Source: an uncultured Olleya sp.
Lineage (GTDB): Bacteria; Bacteroidota; Bacteroidia; Flavobacteriales; Flavobacteriaceae
DNA: 64,000 nucleotides
Assembly (NCBI GenBank): GCA_947503885.1
Contig: CANNFD010000001.1
Coordinates: 248,001-312,000, forward strand
Direction of reading: 5' to 3'
Positions within the stretch are counted from its first letter, which is position 1. Each line of letters begins with the position of its first letter. Both the position numbers and the translations under genes were made by a program. Under the pieces are notes generated by a model, which was not told the DNA's origin, did not search any database, and worked only from the letters and a program-made list of their open reading frames with translations. Shown one piece after another: positions 45,549-55,123 of this stretch.

Positions 45549-46025
45549 ATGCAATCTGAAGTTTCTATAATACCTTTTGATAAAAAATACGCTAAAGACT
45601 TTTATGTATTAAATAAAGAGTGGCTAGAAGTCTATTTTTATGTGGAGCCTTTTGATGTGGACGTGCTAAGTAACCCTGAGCAGTATATAATTAATAAAGG
45701 AGGCTACATCTTTTTTGCTAAATTAAATGATCAAATAGTTGGGACATATGCTTTTATGCCTTTAAAAAATGAGCCTGGCTTTGAACTAACTAAAATGGCA
45801 GTATCACCTAAATTTAGAGGTTTTAAAATAGGCCAACAACTATTACAACACTGTATAAGCTTTGCAAAAAAACAGAACTTTAAAAGACTACTACTATACT
45901 CTAGCAGGAAGCTAGAAAATGCCATCTATTTATATAATAAGTTTGGATTTAAAGAGGTACCTCTAGAAAAAGATTCGCCATATGTAAGATCAAATATTAA
46001 AATGGAGTTTGATTTACACCAATAA
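45549..46025 (+). CDS. GNAT-family N-acetyltransferase
   Basis: A 158-residue GNAT protein. The acetyl-CoA-binding region KMAVSPKFRGFKIGQQLLQ is of the R-x-x-G-x-G/A type, followed by the second motif LLLYSSRKLENAIYLYNKFGF. The substrate is unknown. It starts directly after the small membrane gene and ends in a strong terminator. Confidence 0.85.
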   Translation: MQSEVSIIPFDKKYAKDFYVLNKEWLEVYFYVEPFDVDVLSNPEQYIINKGGYIFFAKLNDQIVGTYAFMPLKNEPGFELTKMAVSPKFRGFKIGQQLLQHCISFAKKQNFKRLLLYSSRKLENAIYLYNKFGFKEVPLEKDSPYVRSNIKMEFDLHQ

Positions 46026-46060
46026 AAAAAGCACTAAATAATTATTTAGTGCTTTTTTTA
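46024..46060. terminator. bidirectional terminator, GNAT gene and T9SS-secreted gene
   Basis: Perfect palindrome with arms GCACTAAATAA and TTATTTAGTGC, A and T runs on the flanks, serving two convergent genes. Confidence 0.92.
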
Positions 46061-46077
46061 ATACTAAGTATAATAAT

Positions 46078-47130
46078 TTATTTTTTGATAAACTTTAATG
46101 TGTTACCATCTTCTAATTTAAAAAGATATAAATCACTAGATAAGTTTTGGATATCAATACTCTGATTTTTTTCAACCTTACCTTTTAAAACTTGCTGTCC
46201 TAAACTGTTATACACCTCATATCCAACAGCTTTATCAATATTAGATACTTTAATATAATCGCTAGAAGGGTTTGGGTATAACTTAACAGTATCATTTAAT
46301 ACAAATGTATCTACAGATAGTGTTGGGAATAAAAACTTTGAAATTTTGTTTGCATCATATTCTGCTATATAAAGTTCGCTAGTATTAGCTGCAATACCAT
46401 TAGGAGTACTTAGACCTGAAACTAAATCTACTTTAGCAGGTACTGCAATCGATACATCAATTACTGAAACTTTACTTCCTGAATATTCAGCTATATAAAG
46501 ATTGTTTCCATTAATTGTTATATCTGTCGGTGTTGCAAAACCGCCCAAAACATCTGTTGCTGTTGTTGTTCCAGAAGTAACATCAATCTTAGAAATTTTA
46601 TTTGCACCTTGTTCTGCAATATATAATATATCGTTTTTTAAAGAAATTGCGAATGGTGAGTTTAGTGATGATGCTACTAATGTTGCTGTAGGAGTTGCAT
46701 CTGTAATATCAATTTTAGAAACAGAATTACTTCCTTTTTCTGAAAAATATAACAAATCACCTTTTAACGCTAAACCTGTAGGTCTGTTTAAACCAGAAAT
46801 TACTGTTGTAACCGTTGGTACTGGCGTAGACATATCTACTTTAGAAATTTTGTTTCCAAAATGCTCTGCTACGTATATAACATCTCCAGCAGTTATTAAA
46901 CCCATTGGGTAATTTAAACCACTTACTATATTAGTTTTTGTAGTAGGTAAAGGTGCAGTAATATCTAAGGTAGAAATTACACCAGAATTAAATTCTGATA
47001 TATATAAATCGTTACCAGATAATGCTAATCTATATGGATTAGTTACCCCAGTTGTAACTACTGTTGTTTGAGCATTAATTGTAAAAATGCTAAACATTAA
47101 AAATGATAAAAAAATGTAAACTTGTTTCAT
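46078..47130 (-). CDS. secreted beta-propeller protein with T9SS type A sorting domain
   Basis: A 350-residue exported protein: signal peptide (ending INAQT), six propeller-like repeats of about 42 residues with LYIAEY or LYFSEK followed by NKISKIDVT (about residues 20-270), and a C-terminal Por-secretion tail (LYPNPSSDYIKVSN ... SLGQQVLKG ... LFKLEDGNTLKFIKK). The tail directs outer-membrane translocation through the type IX system typical of Bacteroidota. The propeller is of NHL/SMP-30-like style; the ligand is unknown. A -7 match TACATTTG lies at 47236-47243 on the minus strand. Confidence 0.88.
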   Translation of the reverse strand: MKQVYIFLSFLMFSIFTINAQTTVVTTGVTNPYRLALSGNDLYISEFNSGVISTLDITAPLPTTKTNIVSGLNYPMGLITAGDVIYVAEHFGNKISKVDMSTPVPTVTTVISGLNRPTGLALKGDLLYFSEKGSNSVSKIDITDATPTATLVASSLNSPFAISLKNDILYIAEQGANKISKIDVTSGTTTATDVLGGFATPTDITINGNNLYIAEYSGSKVSVIDVSIAVPAKVDLVSGLSTPNGIAANTSELYIAEYDANKISKFLFPTLSVDTFVLNDTVKLYPNPSSDYIKVSNIDKAVGYEVYNSLGQQVLKGKVEKNQSIDIQNLSSDLYLFKLEDGNTLKFIKK

Positions 47131-47381
47131 AAGCGTATTTTTAAGTCACTAATTTCATTTTTAAATGATTTATAGTAACATGGTTAAAAATGGGGTTTAA
47201 GCTAACTTTAATTGCTAACTTGATTAATGCGATTGCAAATGTAAATCTAAAAACAGTAATTACATATCCATTGATACCAATTTATTTGCTATTCGTCGTT
47301 TTTTACGCACAAAAAGAGAGTGGTAATTTAAAAAAACTACAATAAAACTATTGGTTTTGAGTTGTTTGAAGATTTAAACGT

Positions 47382-49148
47382 TTAGTTTAAGCTTTCTAAA
47401 GAGTCTAGCTTACGTTTGAGTTTAGCAATTTGGTCTGCTTCACGCTTTTTTACAATAGAATCGTATTTACGCTTAAGCGCTTCCAAAGACTCTTTATCGT
47501 TTTTAATATTTTCTTTAAAATCTGTAGTATCTATTGCTATATATTGATTATTTAAGTCTTTCATTATTGCTTCAACCGCTTTATCATCATCCATAAAATA
47601 TTCGTCAATTCCTTCACTTGCTCTCCAAGCTTCGTTTAATTGGTCATACACTGATTTTTCCCATTGGCTTGGATGTTTAGCATCGATCCACACAACGTCT
47701 CTATATTCGCTATCTATTAATGCTAAATCTGGAGTTGCAGAACCGTCAAATTGAGCACCTTCTTCTTTTATAGAAGAAATTGTTCCTAAAAAGAACATGC
47801 GTTTACGACCAGCTATATTTTTAATATAAGGTCTAAACTCTACTGGTTTATTTACAGACCAATCGTATTCTTTTCTGGATTCAATTACCTTTAAAGGCAT
47901 TGCGGAAACCCCTGCATAACCTTGTTTTTTTGAAGCATGATCATAATAATAAAGTTTATTTGTTCCATCTGCTGGCACAAACACACTAAATGTTAAACTG
48001 GTACGCTCATCACCTACTGGCTCTAATCCAAACCAATGGTATAGTCCGTTATAAGCATCGGATTTTGAGTCTGAAAAATCAAAATCAGTAACAAATGGTT
48101 GTTGATTTTGATCGTTAGGTAAATTAGGGATTTTAACAGCAGTTTCCATATTCCATGGTAATGGATCGCTAAATCCACCTAAAAACTTTAAAGACTCTGC
48201 TTGTAATCTAGATACTTTTTCTGATAGTGTATTTTGACCTATTAAATAAGGATGATTTTTCATGTTTTCAGGCTTAATAAAAGTCCCTTTCCCTATAGTG
48301 ACACGTTCAATATAATCGTTAAAATCGTGTGCTCCATTATCAATAACCATTACACCTCCAAAAGTTGGGTAAGGAAAAAAGAATCCTTCCCATTTTATTA
48401 GACTAACTACCTCAACCCATTGTCCAGAATCATTTTTCATATAAAACGTATCACTAGGCTCATAATTAAATAACATCCATGGATTAAAACGTTGTACAAC
48501 TGCATTGTAAGTGTTTCTGCTAAACTTTAATGATTCTCCAATAGAAAACGTTACCGGAATTCGGTTTTCATTAGAAAAACGCGGAAAAGGAGTTGTGCTA
48601 GATACAGCAAACACCTCTTCTGTATTATCACTTATCCCTTGCCAAACATACTTTTCAGTAGGTTGAATTGCCATAGTCCATTTGTTTTGACCATCAACTC
48701 TAACTAAATGTGGTAATGATACATCCTTGGTTTCTCCTACGCTTTCATTAGCCATAGAAAAAATATTACGAAGGGGTTGGATACGTTCGTTTTGTGTTAA
48801 TGGCAACTCATTTATTTCAACTTTATTTAAATTGTTAAACACATTATAGGTTTTAATATAATCATAAAACTGATACTGCCAACCTACAAAATAAAGCAAT
48901 CCAAAAAATGCTAAAAGCAAACTTAATATACCTAATCTTTTACCTGTTGATGCGGACTTACGGAAACTGCGTAACCCAAAAAACAATACTAAACCACTAA
49001 ATAAAATGATAAAAATATACTTACGGATAAATAGCAACAAGGGTTGATAATCATCTCTTAAAAAAAACAATAATGCTAAAATAATTAGCCCTAAAACAAT
49101 AACTACTGCTTTTTGTTTGCCTCCTTGATTCCAATACTTTTTAATCAT
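47382..49148 (-). CDS. large membrane protein of the AAA+ locus, unknown function
   Basis: A 588-residue protein with three N-terminal membrane segments (about residues 13-95), a large extracytoplasmic or cytoplasmic domain without a family I recognise (segments MAIQPTEKYVWQG, VVQRFNPWMLFNYEPSD, FFFPYPTFGGVMVIDNG) and a C-terminal coiled coil rich in Lys, Asp and Leu ending KRKLDSLESLN. It is the last gene of the eight-gene minus-strand run, 105 bases after the previous one. The membrane anchor and coiled coil suggest a scaffold or receptor for the locus (inference). Confidence 0.7.
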   Translation of the reverse strand: MIKKYWNQGGKQKAVVIVLGLIILALLFFLRDDYQPLLLFIRKYIFIILFSGLVLFFGLRSFRKSASTGKRLGILSLLLAFFGLLYFVGWQYQFYDYIKTYNVFNNLNKVEINELPLTQNERIQPLRNIFSMANESVGETKDVSLPHLVRVDGQNKWTMAIQPTEKYVWQGISDNTEEVFAVSSTTPFPRFSNENRIPVTFSIGESLKFSRNTYNAVVQRFNPWMLFNYEPSDTFYMKNDSGQWVEVVSLIKWEGFFFPYPTFGGVMVIDNGAHDFNDYIERVTIGKGTFIKPENMKNHPYLIGQNTLSEKVSRLQAESLKFLGGFSDPLPWNMETAVKIPNLPNDQNQQPFVTDFDFSDSKSDAYNGLYHWFGLEPVGDERTSLTFSVFVPADGTNKLYYYDHASKKQGYAGVSAMPLKVIESRKEYDWSVNKPVEFRPYIKNIAGRKRMFFLGTISSIKEEGAQFDGSATPDLALIDSEYRDVVWIDAKHPSQWEKSVYDQLNEAWRASEGIDEYFMDDDKAVEAIMKDLNNQYIAIDTTDFKENIKNDKESLEALKRKYDSIVKKREADQIAKLKRKLDSLESLN

Positions 49149-49253
49149 ATACTTTATTTTTGGGTTAATAGCCTTTTTTACTTTTAACCGAATAGTTTTT
49201 ATACTTTAATTAATCTTTAGTTAAATAACTACTTCCTTTTGCCTTGTAAAAAC

Positions 49254-49790
49254 CTACATCAAACCTTTATCTTTCAAACGTTCTCTAGCACTTTTTTCTG
49301 GTGCTTTTGATTGTTCTTTGATTTCTTTTTTAGCTTCATCAACTACTTTAGTGTCCTTGTTTTTTAAATCTTCCAAAAACTCTTTTCCTTTATTTAATCC
49401 ATCTTTTACAACATCTTCAATCGAGTCGGATTGCTCTTCTATAACTTGTCCTGATTTAAGCACAAAGTTTGCAACATAAGTCCCAATTAAAGTTCCGAAA
49501 ATAGCAGAAGCAAAAGCAGAAACACCTAAATAACTACTAAAGATTGCTATTGGCGTTAAAAATTCTATAATTAAAGCAACAATTAAAAACGTAAATGCAA
49601 CAAATAATACACGTGGTAATACATCTTGTTTATAAATAAAGCCTTTTTTATCAGTAGGTTTCATCTGTAGCTCTTTACTATTAAAGACTTTATTAAAAAA
49701 GCGATATACTTTATTACTTTTAGACTCTGTCCAATAAATAAAAATTCCGAAAAGTATTGCTCCAAAAAATATGATGATTTCTAAGCCCAT
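49254..49790 (-). CDS. membrane protein with charged C-terminal tail (AAA+ locus)
   Basis: A 178-residue protein: an N-terminal membrane segment (MGLEIIIFFGAILFGIFIYW), a soluble loop, two further membrane segments (VLFVAFTFLIVALIIEFL and the glycine-rich ASAIFGTLIGTYVANFVL), then a Lys/Asp/Glu helical tail ending RERLKDKGLM. It is not a known transporter type. It lies 45 bases after the 411-residue gene of the same strand and belongs to the same run. Confidence 0.7.
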   Translation of the reverse strand: MGLEIIIFFGAILFGIFIYWTESKSNKVYRFFNKVFNSKELQMKPTDKKGFIYKQDVLPRVLFVAFTFLIVALIIEFLTPIAIFSSYLGVSAFASAIFGTLIGTYVANFVLKSGQVIEEQSDSIEDVVKDGLNKGKEFLEDLKNKDTKVVDEAKKEIKEQSKAPEKSARERLKDKGLM

Positions 49791-49835
49791 TATTTTAGTG
49801 ATTAATTGTTGTTATACTAAATTAGTCTATAATTA

Positions 49836-51071
49836 TTAAATATTGTTACTAATAGTCTCAATAACCCAGTCTTTAAAAGAGTCGTCCCAAGTATTATATT
49901 GTTTATAAAACTCTTCTTTATCATACCAATACAAAAACAATACGTCACGAGGTGATACATTTATTAGTAATTTCCAGATTAAATCTTGATGTCTAGCTGT
50001 CAAAGAAGAATGGGGTAAATGCAAAGCATTAAACAAATTTTTCTCTATAATATCCGAGATTTTATATTGATTACTTATTGCAAGTTTATCCAAATATAAC
50101 TCTACACCCATTATACGTTTTCTAGTCTCAATATCTAACCTGTTAAGGTAACTTTTAAATAATACTGCATCATTTAAAATATCTTTTATTGGATGCTGCG
50201 TATCTTTTAAAGCCATAGCAAACTCCATTTTTTTAATACGTTGGTATCGCTCTGTATTTAGTGCTGCTTCTAAATCATGCTCGATTATAACATGATCACG
50301 GAGTTTTTCCATTAGTTCTGGCTGCTGGATATGAAAAATAATCACATCATGTGTGGTATCTTTAATAGCTTGTTTATACCATTTTAGGTCTTCAAAAACT
50401 ACAATTGGTGTTATAAAATCTCGCAACACGTACACACCACCAAAAGATTTAGTGTAAAACGAATCGGTTTGATATTGCAAACTATGTAAACTTAAATCAC
50501 GACCACGTAAATCTCCATAAGTTTTAGCAGAGTCTAATAGTTGCGCATGCAAGGTTTCGTCAATAAAATTATTACCTTGTTTAAACAGTTCAATTAGTTT
50601 TTGTTGGTCTTTTTGAATTTGATCTAAGTTATTAATTAGATGAAATTTAATATTAACCTTACCGTATTTAAGCACATCAAGAGGCTCATAATACGCATCA
50701 ATATTTTGGTCAAAATCGATACAAATTGCTGAGTCCCTAGTAATATCATTTATTTTATCTCCATGGACTTGAAACACTTGTTTCATCATTTCTCTATCAA
50801 AACTATGAAACTCAGAGTACACAGGTTTTCCTTTTTGTAAAGGTGAAATAATTATAGCATGCGGATTAGCTTCGCCATTATTAAGATACATTGTAGTCCC
50901 TTTTTCTTCTGCTATTTCTGGACTATAACCAATTCCATCAATTGAAAACTGAGTTAGTTTAGTTGGAGTAAAACCTAACTTTTTCAGGCATTGATTATAC
51001 CGCTCAACTAATTTTCCGCTTATCGGGATTAGCTCGCTTCTATATAGGTTTGCTTGTTTTAGTTTTTGCAT
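49836..51071 (-). CDS. conserved hypothetical protein of the AAA+ locus (411 residues)
   Basis: A 411-residue soluble protein without signal peptide, membrane segment or known catalytic motif. The N-terminal part (GKLVERYNQCLKKLGFTP, YLNNGEANPHAIIISPLQKG) is mixed alpha/beta; the C-terminal half is helical (IETRKRIMGVELYLDKLAIS, LLINVSPRDVLFLYWYDKEE). It may correspond to a numbered domain of unknown function. Its start overlaps by one base the stop of the NudK-type gene, so it is translationally coupled to it. Confidence 0.68.
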   Translation of the reverse strand: MQKLKQANLYRSELIPISGKLVERYNQCLKKLGFTPTKLTQFSIDGIGYSPEIAEEKGTTMYLNNGEANPHAIIISPLQKGKPVYSEFHSFDREMMKQVFQVHGDKINDITRDSAICIDFDQNIDAYYEPLDVLKYGKVNIKFHLINNLDQIQKDQQKLIELFKQGNNFIDETLHAQLLDSAKTYGDLRGRDLSLHSLQYQTDSFYTKSFGGVYVLRDFITPIVVFEDLKWYKQAIKDTTHDVIIFHIQQPELMEKLRDHVIIEHDLEAALNTERYQRIKKMEFAMALKDTQHPIKDILNDAVLFKSYLNRLDIETRKRIMGVELYLDKLAISNQYKISDIIEKNLFNALHLPHSSLTARHQDLIWKLLINVSPRDVLFLYWYDKEEFYKQYNTWDDSFKDWVIETISNNI

Positions 51072-51649
51072 TACAGAATAGTATTGATTTGTGCATATTG
51101 TAATAATGCAATTGTTTTTAAGTCAACAATTTTACCGTTTTTAACCATTTCTAGTGCTTCAGAAAACTTAATTTCTAAAACTTCAATGTCTTCATTTTCG
51201 CTATCAACTCCCCCTCCATTTGTAATTTTCATAGCATCAGTATATTCAGCCATAAAATAATGTAGTTTTTCAGTTAATGCACCGGGCGACGAATAGGCTT
51301 CAAATAACTTTGTAACATGGTCAACTTTATAACCTGTTTCTTCTTCAATTTCTCTAATAATACATTGCTCAGGCTGGTCGTTATCTAACATTCCAGCACA
51401 AGTTTCTATCATAAAACCAGAGTTGTTATCGTTTAAAAAAGTAGAGATTCTAAATTGTTTATTTAAAATAATGGTTTGTTTCTCCTTGTTATAAAGCAAA
51501 GCTGTCGCACCATCACCTCTGTTATAAGACTCTCGTTTTTGAGCAACCCAAATTTCATTTTTAGTTTTATATAAAAATGAGACTTCGTTTAAAGTTGCCC
51601 AACCTTTGTACAAGGTGTTTATGACGATATCTTTTATTCTATTGGTCAT
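51071..51649 (-). CDS. nudK: NudK-type NUDIX hydrolase (GDP-mannose pyrophosphatase family)
   Basis: A 192-residue NUDIX hydrolase. Its box reads AGMLDNDQPEQCIIREIEEE and departs from the classical consensus in the way E. coli NudK does (GLLDNDEPEVC type), and the downstream segments YSSPGALTEKLHYFMAEY and GGGVDSENEDIEVLEIKF are NudK features. NudK splits GDP-mannose and related nucleotide sugars. Its start overlaps the AAA+ gene stop by 11 bases and its stop overlaps the next gene by one base, so it is an integral part of the run and may process a nucleotide signal or by-product there (inference). Confidence 0.85.
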   Translation of the reverse strand: MTNRIKDIVINTLYKGWATLNEVSFLYKTKNEIWVAQKRESYNRGDGATALLYNKEKQTIILNKQFRISTFLNDNNSGFMIETCAGMLDNDQPEQCIIREIEEETGYKVDHVTKLFEAYSSPGALTEKLHYFMAEYTDAMKITNGGGVDSENEDIEVLEIKFSEALEMVKNGKIVDLKTIALLQYAQINTIL

Positions 51650-53600
51650 TACTAAATAATTCTCTAGCTTTAGTTTCTATGTTTAACTGGTTTATTCTAG
51701 CGTCTACTTTTCGTTTAAAATCAGTGTCTGCAATAGTTGCTACGTTGTCTAAATATCTTACCACTTCCTGTCTTCTTATTTCAGAAAAATCTAAACCTTT
51801 CATATTAGATTTCATTAACTCCTGAAGCATATTAAATTTAGTATTGTAATCTTTCTTAAAATAGGTTTCTGGATTATCAAACCAACTTTGTTCTAAATCA
51901 AAATCAGTTAATCGTAATGAAACTGCACTTTGAATATTTCTAACATCACGAGAAGAGAAAAACGGAAAGATTTTTTGAATCTCTTTATAAAGCGTTGCAT
52001 AAAATAAATGTGAATTTGTTTTATGCTGTTTTTCGGCTTTATCATAGGCATCAAACACTCGCAATTCTGTAGGTTTATCAGTCAGGTTTAGGATTTCTCC
52101 CATGTTACTTGCTAACCCTTGGTCTTGTAAATATTTATAATCGTTTGGTCCTTGCATGTTAACAAAATCAGGCATGGTTTGGTCTAATTTTCTCCACCAT
52201 AAATGGTCTTGGTCTAAAAAGTCATGCTCGGTACGTGCGCCATCAATTTTAAATCGACCTTGCACACGAGAAATTACTGCTTTATCTAACATTTCTGGAA
52301 GGTTAGTAAACAACCCAATTGAGCTGTTACCATAATTTACTGCATAAGCACCTTCTGTATATCTTAAAAAGACTCCAATAACTTCTTTTACACCTGCCGA
52401 AACACCTTGTGCTGTACGTTCTTGCAAATTATTTTCGGCATCATCAATAGGTGCAAAAATAAGCTTTGTTGGATCTTGCATTGGCTTCATCCAGTCTACC
52501 ATTTTTTCTGCTGAACCTCCTTGAAAGGTGCTAATCAACGTATCTGGCATTGGATGAAATAAAAACGGAATGTCTAAATTATCGCAATGCGCTTTTAATC
52601 TGGTAGCTATTGCAGCAATTAACATACTTTTTCCTGTTCCAGGAATCCCGTAACCCATAAAAACAGGCATAAAACCACCTAATTCTTGAAATGGATTTTT
52701 CTTAGCTTCAAAATCGTAGCTTAACATACGCTCTGTCAAACGACGTGCAAAATGCTTTGCATCCCTGTTACCAACGATTTGCTCGAATTGAATTTTATTA
52801 AACTCGATACTTTTTGCAGTACCTTGAAACGTGTTTTCCCAACCTGAAATAGCAAAATCACTGTTTTCTAATTTATAGGTTCTATCAAGGATTGTCTCCG
52901 TATATTCTAAACTGCTTCTACGTAGACTAATTTCGGCAATTAAAGCTTCAAAATAAACTACTGTAAAATCAGCAACGTCTTTGTCGGACTTTATAATTTC
53001 TGGATGTGCTAAGTATTTATCGTAATAAAATAAAGCGCAAGACACCCCTTTTAAAGGTGACATTAAAGACAGTTCTGGAATACCTGCAAATTTTTGTTTC
53101 ATGACGCTTAAATCGTCTGAAGCATGTGGTTTTAATACATGTAATATTTTATACGCTGAAGCGAATAACATAAAAGCTGTTGCTGTTTGCATTTTACTTT
53201 CGTACTCGCGTTTACCATCGTTGTCTAAAGCAGATTTACGCTCGTTAAGGCTTGATAAACCTGATGCATCATAATAACTGTCTTTTATCCAAATACCCAA
53301 TGTTAAACCTTCTTGAACAGCATACAAAGTTTGATTTAATAGAATTGGTATGGCTACCGAATCTGGTAACAAGCGTTTTTTTAAAGCTAAGATTGTTTTT
53401 GAAACCGAAGTTGTTGACGCGGACGAACCATTATTTGCTTTAGATAGATATAATAAAATTGACTCGTCTTTAGCATCTTTATCCTTATTTTTAGCACGAG
53501 AGCCTTGCTCCCAACTAATACTTTTAAGATAAGAAGATGCTTCGTCACGAAGTACGTCTAATTCTGATTTTTTTATAGGGAAAGTTGAATTGTGTTCCAT
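51639..53600 (-). CDS. AAA+ ATPase, centre of the eight-gene locus
   Basis: A 653-residue protein. The N-terminal part (1-300) is helical and matches no family I know. An AAA+ module follows: Walker A GYGIPGTGKSMLIAA (GKS at 323-325), Walker B LIFAPIDDAEN (D386, D387), sensor-1-like SIGLFTNLPEMLD and arginine-finger-like AVISRVQGRFKI. The C-terminal 170 residues form a helical domain. The second Walker B residue is Asp instead of Glu, which may slow hydrolysis. No protease, helicase or nuclease domain is seen, so a remodelling or assembly role acting on the neighbouring coiled-coil and membrane proteins is inferred. Overlaps the NUDIX gene by 11 bases. Confidence 0.85.
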   Translation of the reverse strand: MEHNSTFPIKKSELDVLRDEASSYLKSISWEQGSRAKNKDKDAKDESILLYLSKANNGSSASTTSVSKTILALKKRLLPDSVAIPILLNQTLYAVQEGLTLGIWIKDSYYDASGLSSLNERKSALDNDGKREYESKMQTATAFMLFASAYKILHVLKPHASDDLSVMKQKFAGIPELSLMSPLKGVSCALFYYDKYLAHPEIIKSDKDVADFTVVYFEALIAEISLRRSSLEYTETILDRTYKLENSDFAISGWENTFQGTAKSIEFNKIQFEQIVGNRDAKHFARRLTERMLSYDFEAKKNPFQELGGFMPVFMGYGIPGTGKSMLIAAIATRLKAHCDNLDIPFLFHPMPDTLISTFQGGSAEKMVDWMKPMQDPTKLIFAPIDDAENNLQERTAQGVSAGVKEVIGVFLRYTEGAYAVNYGNSSIGLFTNLPEMLDKAVISRVQGRFKIDGARTEHDFLDQDHLWWRKLDQTMPDFVNMQGPNDYKYLQDQGLASNMGEILNLTDKPTELRVFDAYDKAEKQHKTNSHLFYATLYKEIQKIFPFFSSRDVRNIQSAVSLRLTDFDLEQSWFDNPETYFKKDYNTKFNMLQELMKSNMKGLDFSEIRRQEVVRYLDNVATIADTDFKRKVDARINQLNIETKARELFSNDQ

Positions 53601-53649
53601 GTTTATTTAGTCTTTTATTATAACTAATGACGCCTAACTGTAATTGATT

Positions 53650-54708
53650 TTATTTTTCTATTATTAAATCAGATACCTGAAATGGTGGCTTTGCCAACTT
53701 ATTCATAGTTTCAGGGTTTTTATTATATAATAATTGAATGATACGATGTGGTGCAAACACATAGCCTTGCTTGATTGGTGTACTCCAATTTTGAAGTGTT
53801 TGTTTGCTAAAATAACCACCTTCTTTAAAGGTGCTTCCTGAAAACACTTCGTGTATTTTAAAGGATAACGCATAGGATTGTAAAGGGATTACCTTTTTAC
53901 CTATCGCTTCTAAAATGGTATGTGTTAAATCGTTATCGTCCTTTGCAAAAACGTTATGAAAAGCGCCTATATCTAAACGTTTGATGTACTTTGGAAACAC
54001 ATCTTTTAAGCGTCTATCAATACCATATGCCATAGTATCCATATTCATTTTACGATCTGCAACGGTTTTTAAAACTTCGTATATTTCTTCTTTGTCATTT
54101 AATGGATGTTTACCATCATAATCAAAATACATGTAACAAATAAAGGGTCTGTTTAGTGATACGTCATAAAAACTCCAACTAGTCATATACTCTGCTTGAC
54201 TACCTTCTGGAGCTTTAATTATTTTACCTTGTACAAAACGGTTAAATATATATTGCTGCTCCACTGATGTGTAATATACTATGGATGCTGCTTGAAATAA
54301 TTTATCGCGTCTAACTGGTTGTTTTTTACGCAATAATTGGTCTAAAAATTCGTCTTGAATTACTGAAACGTCTTTTAATTTATTTAAATAATTATCACGT
54401 AATGATAAATCGTTATACAAATATCTAAACTCCAAATAATTAGGGAAGCCAGAATCTGTAACATCTACCTTCATGTTATCTTCTTGGTCATACATGTATT
54501 TGATTCGCATGGCCTCGATGGAATACAATAATAAATCACAATATTGTTTAAAAAAGATTACTTCTTGTGGTGTACACAATCCGTTTTGTTGTACGCCTAC
54601 AATTAACTCTTTTAAGGCAAAGTCCACTGTTTTATGATAAAACACATATTGGTCTTTACTATCTAAAATAGCAGAATCTAAAGGTGTGACGATGTGGTTT
54701 ATACTCAT
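53650..54708 (-). CDS. conserved hypothetical protein of the AAA+ locus (352 residues)
   Basis: A 352-residue soluble protein without signal peptide or membrane segment. It is largely helical (KQYCDLLLYSIEAMRIKYMY, RRDKLFQAASIVYYTSVEQQ) with a short mixed region (SWSFYDVSLNRPFICYMYFD). No catalytic motif or known family is recognised. It lies 49 bases before the AAA+ gene on the same strand and always reads as part of the run, so an adaptor or substrate-recognition partner of the ATPase is the most economical guess (inference). Confidence 0.65.
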   Translation of the reverse strand: MSINHIVTPLDSAILDSKDQYVFYHKTVDFALKELIVGVQQNGLCTPQEVIFFKQYCDLLLYSIEAMRIKYMYDQEDNMKVDVTDSGFPNYLEFRYLYNDLSLRDNYLNKLKDVSVIQDEFLDQLLRKKQPVRRDKLFQAASIVYYTSVEQQYIFNRFVQGKIIKAPEGSQAEYMTSWSFYDVSLNRPFICYMYFDYDGKHPLNDKEEIYEVLKTVADRKMNMDTMAYGIDRRLKDVFPKYIKRLDIGAFHNVFAKDDNDLTHTILEAIGKKVIPLQSYALSFKIHEVFSGSTFKEGGYFSKQTLQNWSTPIKQGYVFAPHRIIQLLYNKNPETMNKLAKPPFQVSDLIIEK

Positions 54709-54768
54709 TTTAAATGTTCAATATTCAATTGTTATAAACAGTTTTAAGTCTGTTATACTTTGATTGTT

Positions 54769-54966
54769 TTAATTGTGATTAACCTTTTTTTTCTTGGTTA
54801 TATATTTAAAGAAAGCCCAAAGAAAAAATCCTCCAAAAAAGATAATATTAGACCAACCTATTATTTGACCTATAAGTGTATTACTGATTTTTAGGATGTA
54901 GATACCATTTAAAACAAAACCTATCATGATTATGATTGCAATTACTAGTCTTAATTGTTTTGACAT
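54769..54966 (-). CDS. 65-residue two-span membrane protein (AAA+ locus)
   Basis: A small protein with two hydrophobic segments (LVIAIIIMIGFVLNGIYIL and IIGWSNIIFFGGFFLWAFF) and a short basic C-terminus (KYITKKKKVNHN). It starts 157 bases after the coiled-coil gene and ends 60 bases before the 352-residue gene, all on the minus strand. Function unknown. Confidence 0.65.
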   Translation of the reverse strand: MSKQLRLVIAIIIMIGFVLNGIYILKISNTLIGQIIGWSNIIFFGGFFLWAFFKYITKKKKVNHN

Positions 54967-55123
54967 AATTATAAATGATTATTTTATTGATATACTATTT
55001 AAGGTTTTAGTAAGCGCGTTAAGGATTGTAGTGGCATCCTTTTGCTTTTTTTGCAAAAGATATAACGTAAAGCCTGACCTACTTTAGCCCTTAAAAGCTA
55101 AAGCAGGTAACGCTAAACTAATT
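54967..55123 (-). other. two strong hairpins in the gap after the coiled-coil gene
   Basis: In the minus-strand transcript ACCTGCTTTAGC (from 55108) pairs along 12 bp, with one G-U, with GCTAAAGTAGGT (ending 55077), and CTTTTGC pairs with GCAAAAG (55039-55059) around an A7 loop. Neither stem is followed by a clean U run, so they look like processing or attenuation structures rather than a plain terminator. Confidence 0.5.
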
